Shown piece by piece: positions 1 to 8,523 of a DNA stretch of 64,000 nt (position 1 is the stretch's first letter; each line of letters begins with the position of its first letter). The stretch lies in assembly GCF_007992175.1 (NCBI RefSeq), contig NZ_BJZT01000031.1, forward strand, positions 1 to 64,000. Direction: 5' to 3'. Source of the DNA: Methylobacterium haplocladii. GTDB lineage: Bacteria; Pseudomonadota; Alphaproteobacteria; Rhizobiales; Beijerinckiaceae. Below the pieces are notes generated by a model, which had not been told where the DNA came from, did no database searches, and saw nothing but the letters and a program-made list of their open reading frames with translations. A program made the translations under genes and the position numbers.

Positions 1-2
1 GG

Positions 3-590
3 AGCCTGTGGCGGGAGCCGCTGGCTTGGCAGGTCGCCGGCTTCATGGGGCTGCAATCCTCGCTCGCCTACATCCAGTTCGGCTGGCTGCCGGCGGTGCT
101 GCAGGGGAGGGGGCTCGACGCCCTCGATGCCGGCTATTTCGCCGCGGTGGCGGCGGTCGCCCAGGCACCGGGAGCGCTTCTCCTGCCGACCCTCGCCGCC
201 CATGCGCGCGACCAGCGGGGCTGGATCGTCGGCGGCCTCGGCGGAATGGTGGCATCGTTCCTGGCACTCGCCCTCGGCCCGGATGCGGTGATGCTGCCGG
301 CGGCGGTCGGGTTGGGCTTCGCCAGCGGCGGCAGCTTCGGGCTAGGCCTCACGGTGATCGTGCTGCGCGCGCGGGATGCGGCCAGTGCCGGGGCGCTGTC
401 GGCGATGGCGCAGGGGTTCGGCTACGCCCTCGCATCCCTCGGCCCGTTCGGTTTCGGGCTCGCGCACCAGGCCACCGGCGGCTGGGGCCTGCCGACCCTG
501 TTGTTCGCGACGATAGCCCTCGCCGGCGCGATCTGCGGCCTCGGCGCCGGCCGTGCCCGGCAGGTCGGTCAGGCGGCCCGCGGCCCATAG
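3..590 (+). CDS. CynX/NimT-type MFS transporter, C-terminal part
   Basis: This is the C-terminal half (about 195 residues) of an inner-membrane major facilitator transporter; its 5' end lies outside the window. The frame is open from base 3 and reads [16 protein letters not shown] before the first in-frame ATG, which matches the middle of CynX-family permeases, so ATG 45 is not the true start. About five to six hydrophobic segments rich in Gly/Ala follow, ending in a short polar tail. The family exports or imports small anions such as cyanate or nitroimidazoles; the substrate here cannot be told. Its last 22 bases overlap the convergent ynfA-like gene. Confidence 0.8.
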   Translation, partial: SLWREPLAWQVAGFMGLQSSLAYIQFGWLPAVLQGRGLDALDAGYFAAVAAVAQAPGALLLPTLAAHARDQRGWIVGGLGGMVASFLALALGPDAVMLPAAVGLGFASGGSFGLGLTVIVLRARDAASAGALSAMAQGFGYALASLGPFGFGLAHQATGGWGLPTLLFATIALAGAICGLGAGRARQVGQAARGP

Positions 591-895
591 AGGATCACCG
601 CCATGCCGGCGAGGCAGAGCGCGGCGCCGGACAAATCCCACCGGTCCGGGTCCACGCCCTCGACGAGCTTGAGCCAGACCAGGGCGGCGACGACATAGAT
701 TCCGCCATAGGCCGCATAGGCGCGCCCGGCCGCAGGGGTGTCGACGAACGTCAGCAGGCCGGCGAAAACGATCAGCGACGCGACACCCAGGATCAGCCAG
801 AGCGCGGATGCGTTCGTCCGAGCCCAGGCCCAGAACGCGAAGCAGCCTGCGATCTCGGCGAGCGCGGCGCCGATGAAGGCCGCCAAGTTCGTCAT
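569..895 (-). CDS. YnfA-family small membrane protein
   Basis: Protein of 108 residues, the usual YnfA (UPF0060) length, with four predicted membrane helices. The start is placed at [14 protein letters not shown] because this gives the family N-terminus; an upstream ATG at 976 would add 27 polar residues unlike the family. Conserved family features are visible: [12 protein letters not shown] in helix 1, [20 protein letters not shown] near residues 60-80 and a C-terminal LYGPR. The family resembles small multidrug-resistance transporters; function is not established. It overlaps the 3' end of the MFS gene tail-to-tail. Confidence 0.85.
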   Translation of the reverse strand: MTNLAAFIGAALAEIAGCFAFWAWARTNASALWLILGVASLIVFAGLLTFVDTPAAGRAYAAYGGIYVVAALVWLKLVEGVDPDRWDLSGAALCLAGMAVILYGPRAA

Positions 896-1040
896 GGCTG
901 CTCTCTCGGACGAAGCGGCCCGTCCGGCAAGACCGGGCATTGAGACTTCTGGTTGAAATATATCCATTTGCCGCACGCCCGATCGGGGCGGCGATGCGTT
1001 CGATCACCAAGGGACAGTCTCCCGCAAATTGGTGAACACG

Positions 1041-1727
1041 ATGAATCGTATCCTGACAGTGTCGGCAGCCTTGGCCGGCGCCTTTCTCCTCGTTCCTGCC
1101 GCAGCGGATGCCCGCGGCTTCGGTGGCGGCGGTGGCTTTCGTGGCGGCGGAGGCGGTTTCGGTGGTGGCGGCTTCCGGGGCGGCGGTATCGGCGGCGGCG
1201 GCTTCCGTAGCGCGGGCGGCGGCTTCGGTGGTGGCGGACTGCGCGCTGGCGGGTTCGGAGGCGGTTCGGCGTTCGGCGCCCAGCGCGGTGGCTTCGGCGG
1301 GGCCGGGTTCGGCAACGGCGTTCGGGGTGCCGGGTTCGGTGGCGGTGTGGGTCGTGGCTTCGGTAACGGCGGCTACCGTGGCGGCTTCGCGGGCAACCGC
1401 GGCGGCTATTACGGTGGGCGCGGCTACGGTCGACGGGGTTTGGGTTACGGCGGCTTGGGCCTGGGTCTCGGCCTCGGTCTCGCTGCCGGCGGCCTCGGAT
1501 ACGGCTACGGCGGGTATGGCTATGGCGGCGGCTACGGCTACGACGACGGCTATTATGTCAACGGCTACGCTCCGGCGGCCTACGGCTACGAGCAAGAGGG
1601 CTACGCTCCCGTCGAAACGGCTCCGGCCGGCCGCTCGGTCTCCTACTGCGTCAGCCGCTTCCGCTCCTACGACCGTCGCTCGGGGACCTATCTCGGCAAT
1701 GACGGCGCCCGCCACGCCTGCCCGTAG
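1041..1727 (+). CDS. Gly-rich secreted protein
   Basis: Protein of 228 residues with a clear signal peptide (MNRILTVSAALAGAFLLVPA, cleavage near ADA-RG). It is followed by about 120 residues of GGGFGGGGFRGG-type repeats, a GYGGLGLGLGLGLAAGG block, a Tyr/Gly stretch and a short non-repetitive C-terminus with one Cys pair (residues in SYCVSRF and HACP). The ATG at 1041 begins the signal peptide; a TTG 12 bases upstream is less likely. A shorter paralogue lies at 46733-47254 and shares the LGLGLGLGLAAGGL block. Such proteins are common in methylobacteria and related genera; a surface or outer-membrane location is likely, function unknown. Confidence 0.8.
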   Translation: MNRILTVSAALAGAFLLVPAAADARGFGGGGGFRGGGGGFGGGGFRGGGIGGGGFRSAGGGFGGGGLRAGGFGGGSAFGAQRGGFGGAGFGNGVRGAGFGGGVGRGFGNGGYRGGFAGNRGGYYGGRGYGRRGLGYGGLGLGLGLGLAAGGLGYGYGGYGYGGGYGYDDGYYVNGYAPAAYGYEQEGYAPVETAPAGRSVSYCVSRFRSYDRRSGTYLGNDGARHACP

Positions 1728-1738
1728 CCGATGAGATG

Positions 1739-1772
1739 CGGCCCCTGCCTCGCGGCGGGGGCCGTTGCGTTT
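1739..1772 (+). terminator. Rho-independent terminator after Gly-rich gene
   Basis: GC-rich stem CGGCCCC...GGGGCCG (1739-1745 with 1758-1764) extended inward by GCC/GGC, then a T-containing tail ttgcgttt. It lies 11 bases after the stop codon. Confidence 0.65.
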
Positions 1773-1943
1773 AGGCTGTCGTTTCGCAGAGCTTTACGAC
1801 CACGCCACGCACGGATTTTTTGCATCGCCCGATGACCCGATCGACCGGCCGAAATCCGCCTCGGAGAAGCCCGGTTTCAGCGCGGTATCGGGGAACCTGA
1901 CGGCATCCGGCTTCTCTGCCGGTCCACGCCCGCCCGACACTCT

Positions 1944-2138
1944 TCAGGTGCGCTTGCTCATGTTGCCGCTCGTCTTCTCGCAGCAGCAGCCACCCTTCTT
2001 GCCCTTGATGTTCGGTGCCATGCTGCTTGTGCTGCACATGGCGGTTTTCCCCTTGCTGCTGCCGCAACAACTCATCGCGAGGGCCGGAGCCGCGCCGAGC
2101 AGCATCAGGGCGGTAGCGGTCAGAGCGAGCGTCTTCAT
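1944..2138 (-). CDS. Small Cys/Met-rich secreted protein
   Basis: Predicted 64-residue protein: signal peptide MKTLALTATALMLLGAAPALA, then a mature part of about 43 residues holding six cysteines (CC, C, CCC), several Met and many Lys/Ser. The start is the ATG at the signal peptide; an upstream in-frame ATG at 2195 adds a non-conserved leader. I do not recognise a named family. The clustered Cys and Met suggest soft-metal or redox chemistry in the periplasm, which is inference only. It stands alone between two + strand genes. Confidence 0.7.
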   Translation of the reverse strand: MKTLALTATALMLLGAAPALAMSCCGSSKGKTAMCSTSSMAPNIKGKKGGCCCEKTSGNMSKRT

Positions 2139-2347
2139 CGGTCGTCGTCCTCCATAACCGGCTGCATCGTTGCAGCGCGGCCATGCGGTTTGCACCTTCC
2201 CACGATGGTAAGGTCAACGATCGAAATGCCCGATCGTGAATCGCGATCGTCGCCGGGGACGACACGCGTCTCCGCGCGTCACGATTTCGGAAATGTTGAA
2301 GCGGATGGCGATCGGGAGCTGTCGATCGAGCGCCTGCAGTCTTCTGG

Positions 2348-2373
2348 GGAACAGTTTCGTCGAGCGCGCCGTT
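2348..2373 (+). promoter_or_regulatory. EcfG (general stress sigma) type promoter
   Basis: GGAAC at 2348-2352 and CGTT at 2370-2373 with a 17-base spacer match the alphaproteobacterial EcfG promoter pattern. It sits 25 bases upstream of the ATG of the 28-residue peptide. EcfG itself is encoded at 21230-21820 in this window. Confidence 0.65.
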
Positions 2374-2398
2374 GCTCGATCATCTCAAGGAGATTGAC

Positions 2399-2485
2399 AT
2401 GCTGACTGGCGGATTGTTGTGGCTCATCGGGATTCCGATCCCGGTCATTCTCCTGGTGTGGTTCTTCTTCTTGCGCGGCCGCTGA
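2399..2485 (+). CDS. 28-residue single-helix membrane peptide
   Basis: ATG ... TGA encodes 28 residues, mostly a single membrane helix: MLTGGLLWLIG, IPIPVILLVW, then FFFLRGR. A strong ribosome site (AAGGAG at 2387-2392) precedes the ATG by six bases, an EcfG-type promoter lies just upstream, and a perfect terminator follows at 2531-2567, so the unit looks like a complete monocistronic gene. It is too short for most annotation pipelines. Positive charges at the C-terminus suggest that end stays in the cytoplasm. Function unknown; a stress-induced membrane peptide is the simplest inference. Confidence 0.65.
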   Translation: MLTGGLLWLIGIPIPVILLVWFFFLRGR

Positions 2486-2530
2486 GCCTACGGCATCGAC
2501 ACCCGGATCGGGACGTCGGCAGCACGCATG

Positions 2531-2567
2531 AAAAAGCCCCGCGGAGCGCTTGCTCCGCGGGGCTTTT
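2531..2567. terminator. Bidirectional terminator
   Basis: Perfect inverted repeat: AAAAGCCCCGCGGAGC, four-base loop, then the complement ending in TTTT. The A tract on one side and T tract on the other let it end both the 28-residue peptide gene (+) and katA (-). Confidence 0.9.
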
Positions 2568-2590
2568 CTCTGCCGTCATCCCCGAAAAGA

Positions 2591-4180
2591 CTACTCGGCG
2601 GCGACGCGCTGGGCGTGGGTGCCGTCGGTGTAGGTCTCGGGCGCGAGGCGCTTGCCCGGAGCGGCGCGGCCCGGCAACGGCGGCAGGGCGAGGGCCTTCT
2701 GGAGATCGATGCCGGCGCCTTCGGCGACGCGGCGTCCGTAATCGGCGTCGGCATGCGAGAAGTGCCAGACCATCCGGAGCTGGATCGCCTCGGGGCACTG
2801 CTTCATGTCGTCGACGAGGTTGGCGATCAGGTCGTCGCGCTCCCAGGCCTCGAACGAGCGGTAGCGCACGCCCGCCTGGACGTAGTCGTCCTCCGTCCGC
2901 GAGGTCTGGTAGCGGCCGAGCTGGCCCTGCACCGGCTGGCGGTAATCCCGGGCCGGCTTCGGCGCCTCGACGAGGCCCTCGGCGATGGTCGAGGGCTCGT
3001 AGTTGATGTGCTTGTTCGGGCCGACGCCGTCGACGTAGTGGGTCATCTGCCCATCGCGCTGGTTCGAATAGACCTTCACGCCCGGCTGCGGCGCGTTGAT
3101 CGGCAATTGCAGGTAGTTCGGGCCGACGCGGTAGCGCTGGGTATCCGAGTAGGAGAGCGTACGCCCCTGCAGCATCTTGTCGTCGGAGAAATCGATGCCG
3201 TCCACGAGCACGCCCGTGCCGAAGGCCGACTGCTCCACATCCGCGAAGAAGTTGTCGGGCACGCGGTCGAGCACCATGCGGCCGCAGGGCAGGAGCGGGA
3301 AGTCTTCCACCGGCCAGAGCTTCGTGTCGTCGAGCGGATCGAACGACAGGTGATCGTTCGGGCCGTCCGGCATGATCTGCACGGAGAACTCCCACTCGGG
3401 GAAGTTGCCGGCACTGATGTTGTCGTAGAGGTCCTGCGTGGCGTGGCCGACGTTCTCGCCCTGGATCTTCGCCGCTTGCGGCGACGTCAGGTTCCGCACG
3501 CCCTGCTTCGGGGTCCAGTGGAACTTGCAGAGCACGGCCTCGCCCTGGTCGTTGACGAGCTTGTAGGTGTTGACGCCCGAGCCCTCCATCTCGCGGTAGT
3601 TCGCGGGAATGCCCCAGGGTGACTTGAGGTGCGTCACCATGTGGATCGACTCGGGGTGCGCCGCCACGAAGTCGAAGAAGCGCCATGCCTCCTGACGGTT
3701 GGTCACCGGGTCCGGCTTGAAGGCGTGGATCATGTCGGGAAACTTGATCGCGTCGCGGATGAAGAAGACCTTGAGGTTGTTGCCCACCAGATCCCAGTTG
3801 CCGTCGACGGTCTTGAACTTCACCGCGAAGCCGCGCGGGTCGCGGGCGGTCTCAGGCGATTCTTTCGCACCGGCCACGGTTGAGAAGCGCACGAACATTG
3901 GGGTTTTCACGCCGACCTCGTTGAGGACGCGGGCGCGGGTGTATTTCGAGGCCGGCTCGTTGCCGATCTTGCCGTAGGCCTCGAAGTAGCCATGCGCACC
4001 GGCGCCGCGAGCATGCACCACGCGCTCCGGGATGCGCTCACGGTCGAAATGCGTGATCTTCTCGATGAACTGGTAGTTTTCGAGCGTCGCCGGGCCGCGC
4101 TCGCCGACCGTGCGGGTGCTCTGGTTGTCGCGAACCGGGTGGCCTTGGCGGGTGGTCAGGATCGGGCGGTTGTCGCTCAT
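2591..4180 (-). CDS. katA: Monofunctional haem catalase
   Basis: Protein of 529 residues that decomposes hydrogen peroxide to water and oxygen. The family's distal His is at about residue 56 in the RVVHARG signature, the distal Asn at about 128 in GNWD, and the proximal haem ligand Tyr344 in [12 protein letters not shown]. Its length fits a small-subunit (clade 3) catalase, without the C-terminal flavodoxin-like domain of large catalases. The start [10 protein letters not shown] is preceded by a GGAGA ribosome site; an ATG 32 codons upstream reads into the regulatory region and is rejected. It is divergent from oxyR with an OxyR operator between them, so peroxide induction is likely. Confidence 0.95.
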   Translation of the reverse strand: MSDNRPILTTRQGHPVRDNQSTRTVGERGPATLENYQFIEKITHFDRERIPERVVHARGAGAHGYFEAYGKIGNEPASKYTRARVLNEVGVKTPMFVRFSTVAGAKESPETARDPRGFAVKFKTVDGNWDLVGNNLKVFFIRDAIKFPDMIHAFKPDPVTNRQEAWRFFDFVAAHPESIHMVTHLKSPWGIPANYREMEGSGVNTYKLVNDQGEAVLCKFHWTPKQGVRNLTSPQAAKIQGENVGHATQDLYDNISAGNFPEWEFSVQIMPDGPNDHLSFDPLDDTKLWPVEDFPLLPCGRMVLDRVPDNFFADVEQSAFGTGVLVDGIDFSDDKMLQGRTLSYSDTQRYRVGPNYLQLPINAPQPGVKVYSNQRDGQMTHYVDGVGPNKHINYEPSTIAEGLVEAPKPARDYRQPVQGQLGRYQTSRTEDDYVQAGVRYRSFEAWERDDLIANLVDDMKQCPEAIQLRMVWHFSHADADYGRRVAEGAGIDLQKALALPPLPGRAAPGKRLAPETYTDGTHAQRVAAE

Positions 4181-4292
4181 GCGCGAGATTTCTCCGTAAT
4201 GGGGACGACTCTCAGCCGAGGCTGGAACCGTTCTCGACAGGGGTATGCCGCAGGCGTTCCCTAGTGGCAAATGCATCGTCGCAACGATTGTG

Positions 4293-4307
4293 ATAGATGC
4301 AGTCTAT
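4293..4307. promoter_or_regulatory. OxyR-type operator overlapping the oxyR start
   Basis: ATAG-N7-CTAT in the form ATAGATGCAGTCTAT matches the OxyR half-site pattern ATAGntnnnanCTAT at all but one defined position. Outer GCAACG (4281-4286) and CGTTGC (4311-4316) extend the symmetry. It overlaps the first possible start codon of oxyR, so binding could repress oxyR while activating katA. Confidence 0.65.
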
Positions 4308-5286
4308 GCACGTTGCCGGATTGTCCCTGCGGGACCTCGAATATGTCGTCGCCATCGCCGACGAGACGCATTTCGGACGGGCCGCCGAACGCTGCAACGT
4401 CAGCCAGCCCACCTTGAGCGTTCAGGTGCGCAAGCTCGAGGAGACGCTCGGCCTCGTGCTGTTCGAGCGCTCGAACCGGCGCGTGCTCCTCACCGAAGCG
4501 GGGCAGGCGATCGTGCGGCAGGCGCGGATCGTGCTGGCGGAAGCGCAACGCCTGCTGGCGATGGCATCCGAGGGACGTGGCTCTCCGCTGACCGGCCGGC
4601 TGGTTCTCGCTGCGATCCAGACGCTCGGCCCCTATTACTTCCCGCTGGTGCTGCGCCGGCTGCGCGCCGAGTTTCCGATGCTGTCGCTGGCGCTCAGCGA
4701 GGCGCGTACCGCCGAGATTCTAGAGGGTGTTCGCGATGGGCGTATCGACGCCGCCCTAGTCTCGCTCCCGATCCCGGCCTCGGGACTGACGGTCTCACCG
4801 CTCTTCGAGGAACCGTTCCTGCTCGCATGCCCTACCGATCACGCCCTCGCGGAAGGCGCTCTCGACGCCCGGCGGATCGCCGGGCCGGACCTGCTGCTCC
4901 TCGACGAGGGCAATTGCCTGCGCGACCAGACCATCGCCGCCTGTGGCGCCGGCAGCGTGACGGGCCGGCACGCGACGAGCCTGGAGACGCTGCGCTCCAT
5001 GGTGGCGGCCGGTGCCGGCTACACTCTGCTGCCGGCGCTCGCCGCGCCGTCCGATCCCGATCCCAGCGGCCTCGTGGTGACCCGCCGCTTCGCTGCCGGA
5101 GGGCCCGGTCGCACCGTCGCGCTGGCCTGGCGGTCGAGCGATCCGCGGGCCGGAGGTCTCGCGCATCTGGCTGCGTTCTTTCGCAGTCACGCTCCGGCTG
5201 GCACCGCGGCTTGCCGCGTCGAAGCCGCGGCGGCATCCGGTCTCGGGCCGGACCCCAGCGGTGACAGCCGCCCGCAGGCGGTGTAG
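4297..5286 (+). CDS. oxyR: OxyR, peroxide-sensing LysR-type regulator
   Basis: Predicted 329 residues: N-terminal winged helix-turn-helix (about 10-70, with [16 protein letters not shown] as the recognition region) and a LysR substrate-binding domain. The OxyR redox pair is present: Cys207 in GNCLRDQ and Cys216 nine residues later, the same spacing as E. coli Cys199/Cys208. It should activate katA, which is divergent 116 bases away. The start may be ATG 4297 or ATG 4306; both fall in the operator. The C-terminal 40 residues are Ala/Pro-rich and longer than in E. coli OxyR. Its 3' end overlaps the next gene by 26 bases. Confidence 0.92.
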   Translation: MQSMHVAGLSLRDLEYVVAIADETHFGRAAERCNVSQPTLSVQVRKLEETLGLVLFERSNRRVLLTEAGQAIVRQARIVLAEAQRLLAMASEGRGSPLTGRLVLAAIQTLGPYYFPLVLRRLRAEFPMLSLALSEARTAEILEGVRDGRIDAALVSLPIPASGLTVSPLFEEPFLLACPTDHALAEGALDARRIAGPDLLLLDEGNCLRDQTIAACGAGSVTGRHATSLETLRSMVAAGAGYTLLPALAAPSDPDPSGLVVTRRFAAGGPGRTVALAWRSSDPRAGGLAHLAAFFRSHAPAGTAACRVEAAAASGLGPDPSGDSRPQAV

Positions 5287-6397
5287 CGCCACCCGGTCGC
5301 GGGCGCTCGGTCCGTCGATCCTTCCGAAAACGCTGCAGCCGCCCTTGCCCTCTCTCCGCACGGCCATCCGCTGGACGGCGCTCCTGGCGGCCTCCGCCGT
5401 CCTTGCCATCGTGCTGGGCCTCGCCCGATTTCCGGCCGCGCTCCTGCTCGGGCCGATGCTCGTGGCCATCGCCTTCGGGGTCCGTGGTGCGGAACTGACC
5501 TTGCCGCGACCGCTGTTTCTCGCGGCGCAGGCGGTGATCGGCTGCCTCGTGGCGCACGCGGTGACGCCCGAGATCACCCGCACGATCGTCGACGACGGCG
5601 CCCTGATGTTCGCCGCGGTTCTCGTGACCGTACTCGCCGGGGCGATCGTCGGCATCGTGCTGACACGGCTCCAGGTCCTGCCCGGCGCCACCGCAGCCTG
5701 GGGTTCGGCGCCCGGCGGGGCGGCCGCGATGGTGGCGATGGCGGAGGCCTACGGCTCCGATCCGCGCCTCGTCGCGTTCATGCAGTACGTCCGCGTCGCG
5801 GCGGTGGTGCTGACCGCCTCCGTGGTGGCGCGGTGCCTCGTGGACGTCTCCGGCGCACCGGCGACAGCTGTCGCGGAACCGACGCAGGTGCTCTCCGTCC
5901 TCGCCACCCTCGGCATCGCCGCCCTCGGCGTGGGGCTCGCGACGGCACTGCGCGTTCCCGCCGCCGCCCTCGTCGGGCCGATGCTGCTCGGCGCCGCCCT
6001 CCATGCCGCCGGGATCGCCAGCGTTTCCGTTCCCGGCCCGCTGCTCGATGCCGCCTATGCCGGCATCGGCTGGTATGTCGGCCTGCGCTTCACCCGCGAG
6101 ACCCTGCACGCCACCTTGCATGCGCTCCCCGGCATCCTCGTCGCCACGGTCGCGATCATCGTCCTCTGCGGCGGCTGGGCCTGGGGCCTGACCGTCCTGC
6201 TGCCGATCGACTTCCTCACCGCCTTCCTGGCGACCAGCCCCGGCGGTCTCGATTCGGTGGCGATCATCGCCGTGGGCTCGAAGGCCGACGTGTCGTTCGT
6301 GCTGGGTGTCCAGACCCTGCGCCTATTCACGGTCCTGCTCACCGGACCGATCCTGGCGCGCTGGATCGCCCGGGCCGCACCGGGTCCCGACGCGTGA
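5261..6397 (+). CDS. AbrB-family membrane protein
   Basis: Protein of 378 residues with about ten membrane helices in two repeated halves, each marked by a GP-M-L-(L/V) turn (LLGPMLVAIAFG near 65, LVGPMLLGAALH near 240) and an Ala-Pro-Gly-Gly loop (GSAPGGAAAM, ATSPGGLDSV). This two-fold pattern is typical of the AbrB duplication family, sometimes labelled ammonia monooxygenase regulator or putative transporter; the substrate is unknown. The GTG start at 5261 overlaps oxyR; starts nearer residue 20-30 are also possible because the first 30 residues are not hydrophobic. It overlaps dgkA by four bases. Confidence 0.8.
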   Translation: MTAARRRCSATRSRALGPSILPKTLQPPLPSLRTAIRWTALLAASAVLAIVLGLARFPAALLLGPMLVAIAFGVRGAELTLPRPLFLAAQAVIGCLVAHAVTPEITRTIVDDGALMFAAVLVTVLAGAIVGIVLTRLQVLPGATAAWGSAPGGAAAMVAMAEAYGSDPRLVAFMQYVRVAAVVLTASVVARCLVDVSGAPATAVAEPTQVLSVLATLGIAALGVGLATALRVPAAALVGPMLLGAALHAAGIASVSVPGPLLDAAYAGIGWYVGLRFTRETLHATLHALPGILVATVAIIVLCGGWAWGLTVLLPIDFLTAFLATSPGGLDSVAIIAVGSKADVSFVLGVQTLRLFTVLLTGPILARWIARAAPGPDA

Positions 6398-6738
6398 AGG
6401 CCCTCTACATCGCGTTCCTGAACTCCTGGCGCGGCCTCGTCCACGGCGCCCGCACGGAGCGCGCGATCCGGCTCGAACTCGCCTTGCTGATGCTCGGCGT
6501 ACCGTCGGCCTTCCTGCTCGGTGCGACGCTCTGGGTTCGCGTCGCTCTTGTCGCCAGCCTGCTGCTGATGCTCAGCGCCGAGTTCCTCAACACAGCGATC
6601 GAAAAGCTCTGCGATCACCTCCATCCCGGCCATCACCCCAGGATCGGCATCGTCAAGGATCTCGCTTCGGCCGGTGCCTTCGCCGCGCAAGGCCTCGCAG
6701 CCTTGGTCTGGATCGCGGCCCTCATCGACAGGCTCTGA
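6394..6738 (+). CDS. dgkA: Diacylglycerol kinase, small membrane type
   Basis: Protein of 114 residues with three membrane helices and an N-terminal amphipathic segment. It phosphorylates diacylglycerol in the inner membrane, returning it to phospholipid synthesis. The catalytic motif AEFLNTAIE is present: Glu63, Asn66 and Glu70 line up with E. coli Glu69, Asn72 and Glu76, followed by the IVKDLASAGAF segment. The GTG start overlaps the AbrB gene stop (GTGA), implying coupled translation. Confidence 0.92.
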   Translation: MKALYIAFLNSWRGLVHGARTERAIRLELALLMLGVPSAFLLGATLWVRVALVASLLLMLSAEFLNTAIEKLCDHLHPGHHPRIGIVKDLASAGAFAAQGLAALVWIAALIDRL

Positions 6739-6821
6739 GGGGCGGCCCTCGCATCGGGCGTCGGGACGGACTAGATCGGGCGCTTCGGAAGCCCTCCGAG
6801 CACCACGCGAAGACCCGCCCC

Positions 6822-8348
6822 GTGACCGACTACATCAAGAAGATCCTCTCCGCCCGCGTCTACGACGTCGCCAAGGAGAGCCCGCTCGACCCGATGCCGC
6901 GCCTGTCGAAGCGCCTCGGCCGGCCGATCCTGTTGAAGCGCGAGGACCTGCAGCCGGTCTTCTCGTTCAAGCTGCGCGGCGCCTACAACAAGATGTCGGG
7001 CCTCAGTCCCGAGGTGCTGGCACTGGGCGTCGTCTGCGCCTCCGCCGGCAATCACGCGCAGGGCGTGGCGCTCGGCGCGCAGCGGCTCGGCGTGCGCGCG
7101 GTGATCGTGATGCCGCGGACGACGCCGGCCATCAAGGTCGATGCCTGCCGGGCACGCGGGGCCGAAGTGATCCTGCACGGCGACGCCTTCGACGAGGCGC
7201 TGACCGAGGCCCGCCGGCTCGAGGCCGAGCAGAACCTCACCTTCCTGCACCCCTTCGACGATCCGGAGGTGATCGCCGGACAGGGGACCATCGGCATGGA
7301 GATCCTGCAGCAGCATTCCGGGCCGATCGAGGCGATCTTCGTGCCCGTCGGCGGCGGCGGCCTGGCCGCCGGCATCGCGACCTTCGTGAAATACCTGCGG
7401 CCGGGGACCAAGGTGATCGGCGTCGAGCCGGACGACGCCGCCTGCATGAAGGCGGCCATGGACGCCGGCGAGCTCGTCATGCTGCCGAGCGTCGGCCTGT
7501 TCGCCGACGGCGTCGCCGTGCGCCAGGCCGGTGCCGAGACGTTCCGGCTCTGCCGCGAGCATCTCGACGAGGTCATCACCGTCGACACCGATGCCATGTG
7601 CGCGGCGGTGAAGGACGTTTTCGACGACACCCGCGCCGTCTCCGAGCCCTCGGGTGCGCTGAGCCTCGCCGGCGCCAAGGTCTACGCGGCGCGCGAAGGC
7701 GGGGGAGGGGGCACGCTGGTGGCGATCTCGTCCGGCGCCAATCTCAACTTCGACCGCCTGCGCCACATCGCCGAGCGGGCCGAGATCGGCGAGGAGCGCG
7801 AGGTGCTGCTCGGCGTCACCATCCCCGAGCGGCCCGGCGCCTACCGCGCCTTCATCGCGGCATTGGGGCCGCGTGCCATCACCGAATTCAATTATCGTTA
7901 CGCCCACGGCCGCGAGGCCCGTATCTTCGTCGGCATCAACCTGCCGGGCGGAAAGCCTGAAAAGCGCGCGCTCGTCGCAGCGCTGACGGCCGAGGGCTAC
8001 GCCGTCCACGATCTCAGCGACAACGAGATGGCCAAGGTCCACGCCCGCTACATGGTCGGCGGCCGAGCCGAGGGCCTCGCCGACGAGCGTCTCTACCGTT
8101 TCCAGTTTCCGGAGCGGCCGGGCGCACTCATGAAGTTCCTGGACGCCCTCGGCGACGGCTTCAACATCACCCTTTTCCACTACCGCAATCACGGAGCCGA
8201 CTACGGGCGCGTGCTCGCCGGCATCGACGTCCCCGAAAGCGAGCACGCCCGCTTCGCGGCGGTTTTGGAACGGCTCGGCTACGATTACGCCGACGAGAGC
8301 CGGAACCCGGCCTATGCGCTGTTCCTGAACGATTCGATTTCCGGATAG
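6822..8348 (+). CDS. ilvA: Threonine ammonia-lyase, biosynthetic
   Basis: Protein of 508 residues that converts threonine to 2-oxobutanoate, the first step of isoleucine synthesis. The PLP-binding Lys50 lies in FSFKLRGAYNK; SAGNHAQG and the Gly-rich VGGGGLAAG phosphate-binding loop follow. Residues from about 330 to the end form two ACT-like regulatory repeats (LLGVTIPERPGAY and RFQFPERPGAL), as expected for the isoleucine-inhibited biosynthetic type. A GTG start at MTDYIKKILSARVYDVA gives the family N-terminus; longer frames run back into dgkA. Confidence 0.93.
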   Translation: MTDYIKKILSARVYDVAKESPLDPMPRLSKRLGRPILLKREDLQPVFSFKLRGAYNKMSGLSPEVLALGVVCASAGNHAQGVALGAQRLGVRAVIVMPRTTPAIKVDACRARGAEVILHGDAFDEALTEARRLEAEQNLTFLHPFDDPEVIAGQGTIGMEILQQHSGPIEAIFVPVGGGGLAAGIATFVKYLRPGTKVIGVEPDDAACMKAAMDAGELVMLPSVGLFADGVAVRQAGAETFRLCREHLDEVITVDTDAMCAAVKDVFDDTRAVSEPSGALSLAGAKVYAAREGGGGGTLVAISSGANLNFDRLRHIAERAEIGEEREVLLGVTIPERPGAYRAFIAALGPRAITEFNYRYAHGREARIFVGINLPGGKPEKRALVAALTAEGYAVHDLSDNEMAKVHARYMVGGRAEGLADERLYRFQFPERPGALMKFLDALGDGFNITLFHYRNHGADYGRVLAGIDVPESEHARFAAVLERLGYDYADESRNPAYALFLNDSISG

Positions 8349-8425
8349 CGTCTGACGATGAGCCGGGGAGCGCGGTCGCCATCGCCGGCCGACCCGGTGA
8401 CCGCTTCCGGTTCATTCGATCGGGT

Positions 8426-8444
8426 CGCAAGGTTTGCCCTTGCG
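8426..8444. terminator. Hairpin between convergent ilvA and MgtC-like gene
   Basis: CGCAAGG - TTTGC - CCTTGCG, a perfect 7-base stem. No T tract follows in either direction, so terminator function is uncertain. Confidence 0.35.
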
Positions 8445-8523
8445 GGAAGGGGTCAGGGTGGTTGAGGGTCGAGCTGCGGTCCCGTCCGCACCGCCCCAAG
8501 CTCCCGAGCCTCGGCAGAGGAGA

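Noticed and set aside
342..1715. Long minus-strand frame (457 codons) opposite the MFS and Gly-rich genes
   Set aside because: Ala/Val/Thr low-complexity complement of the Gly-rich gene; no ribosome site or family.
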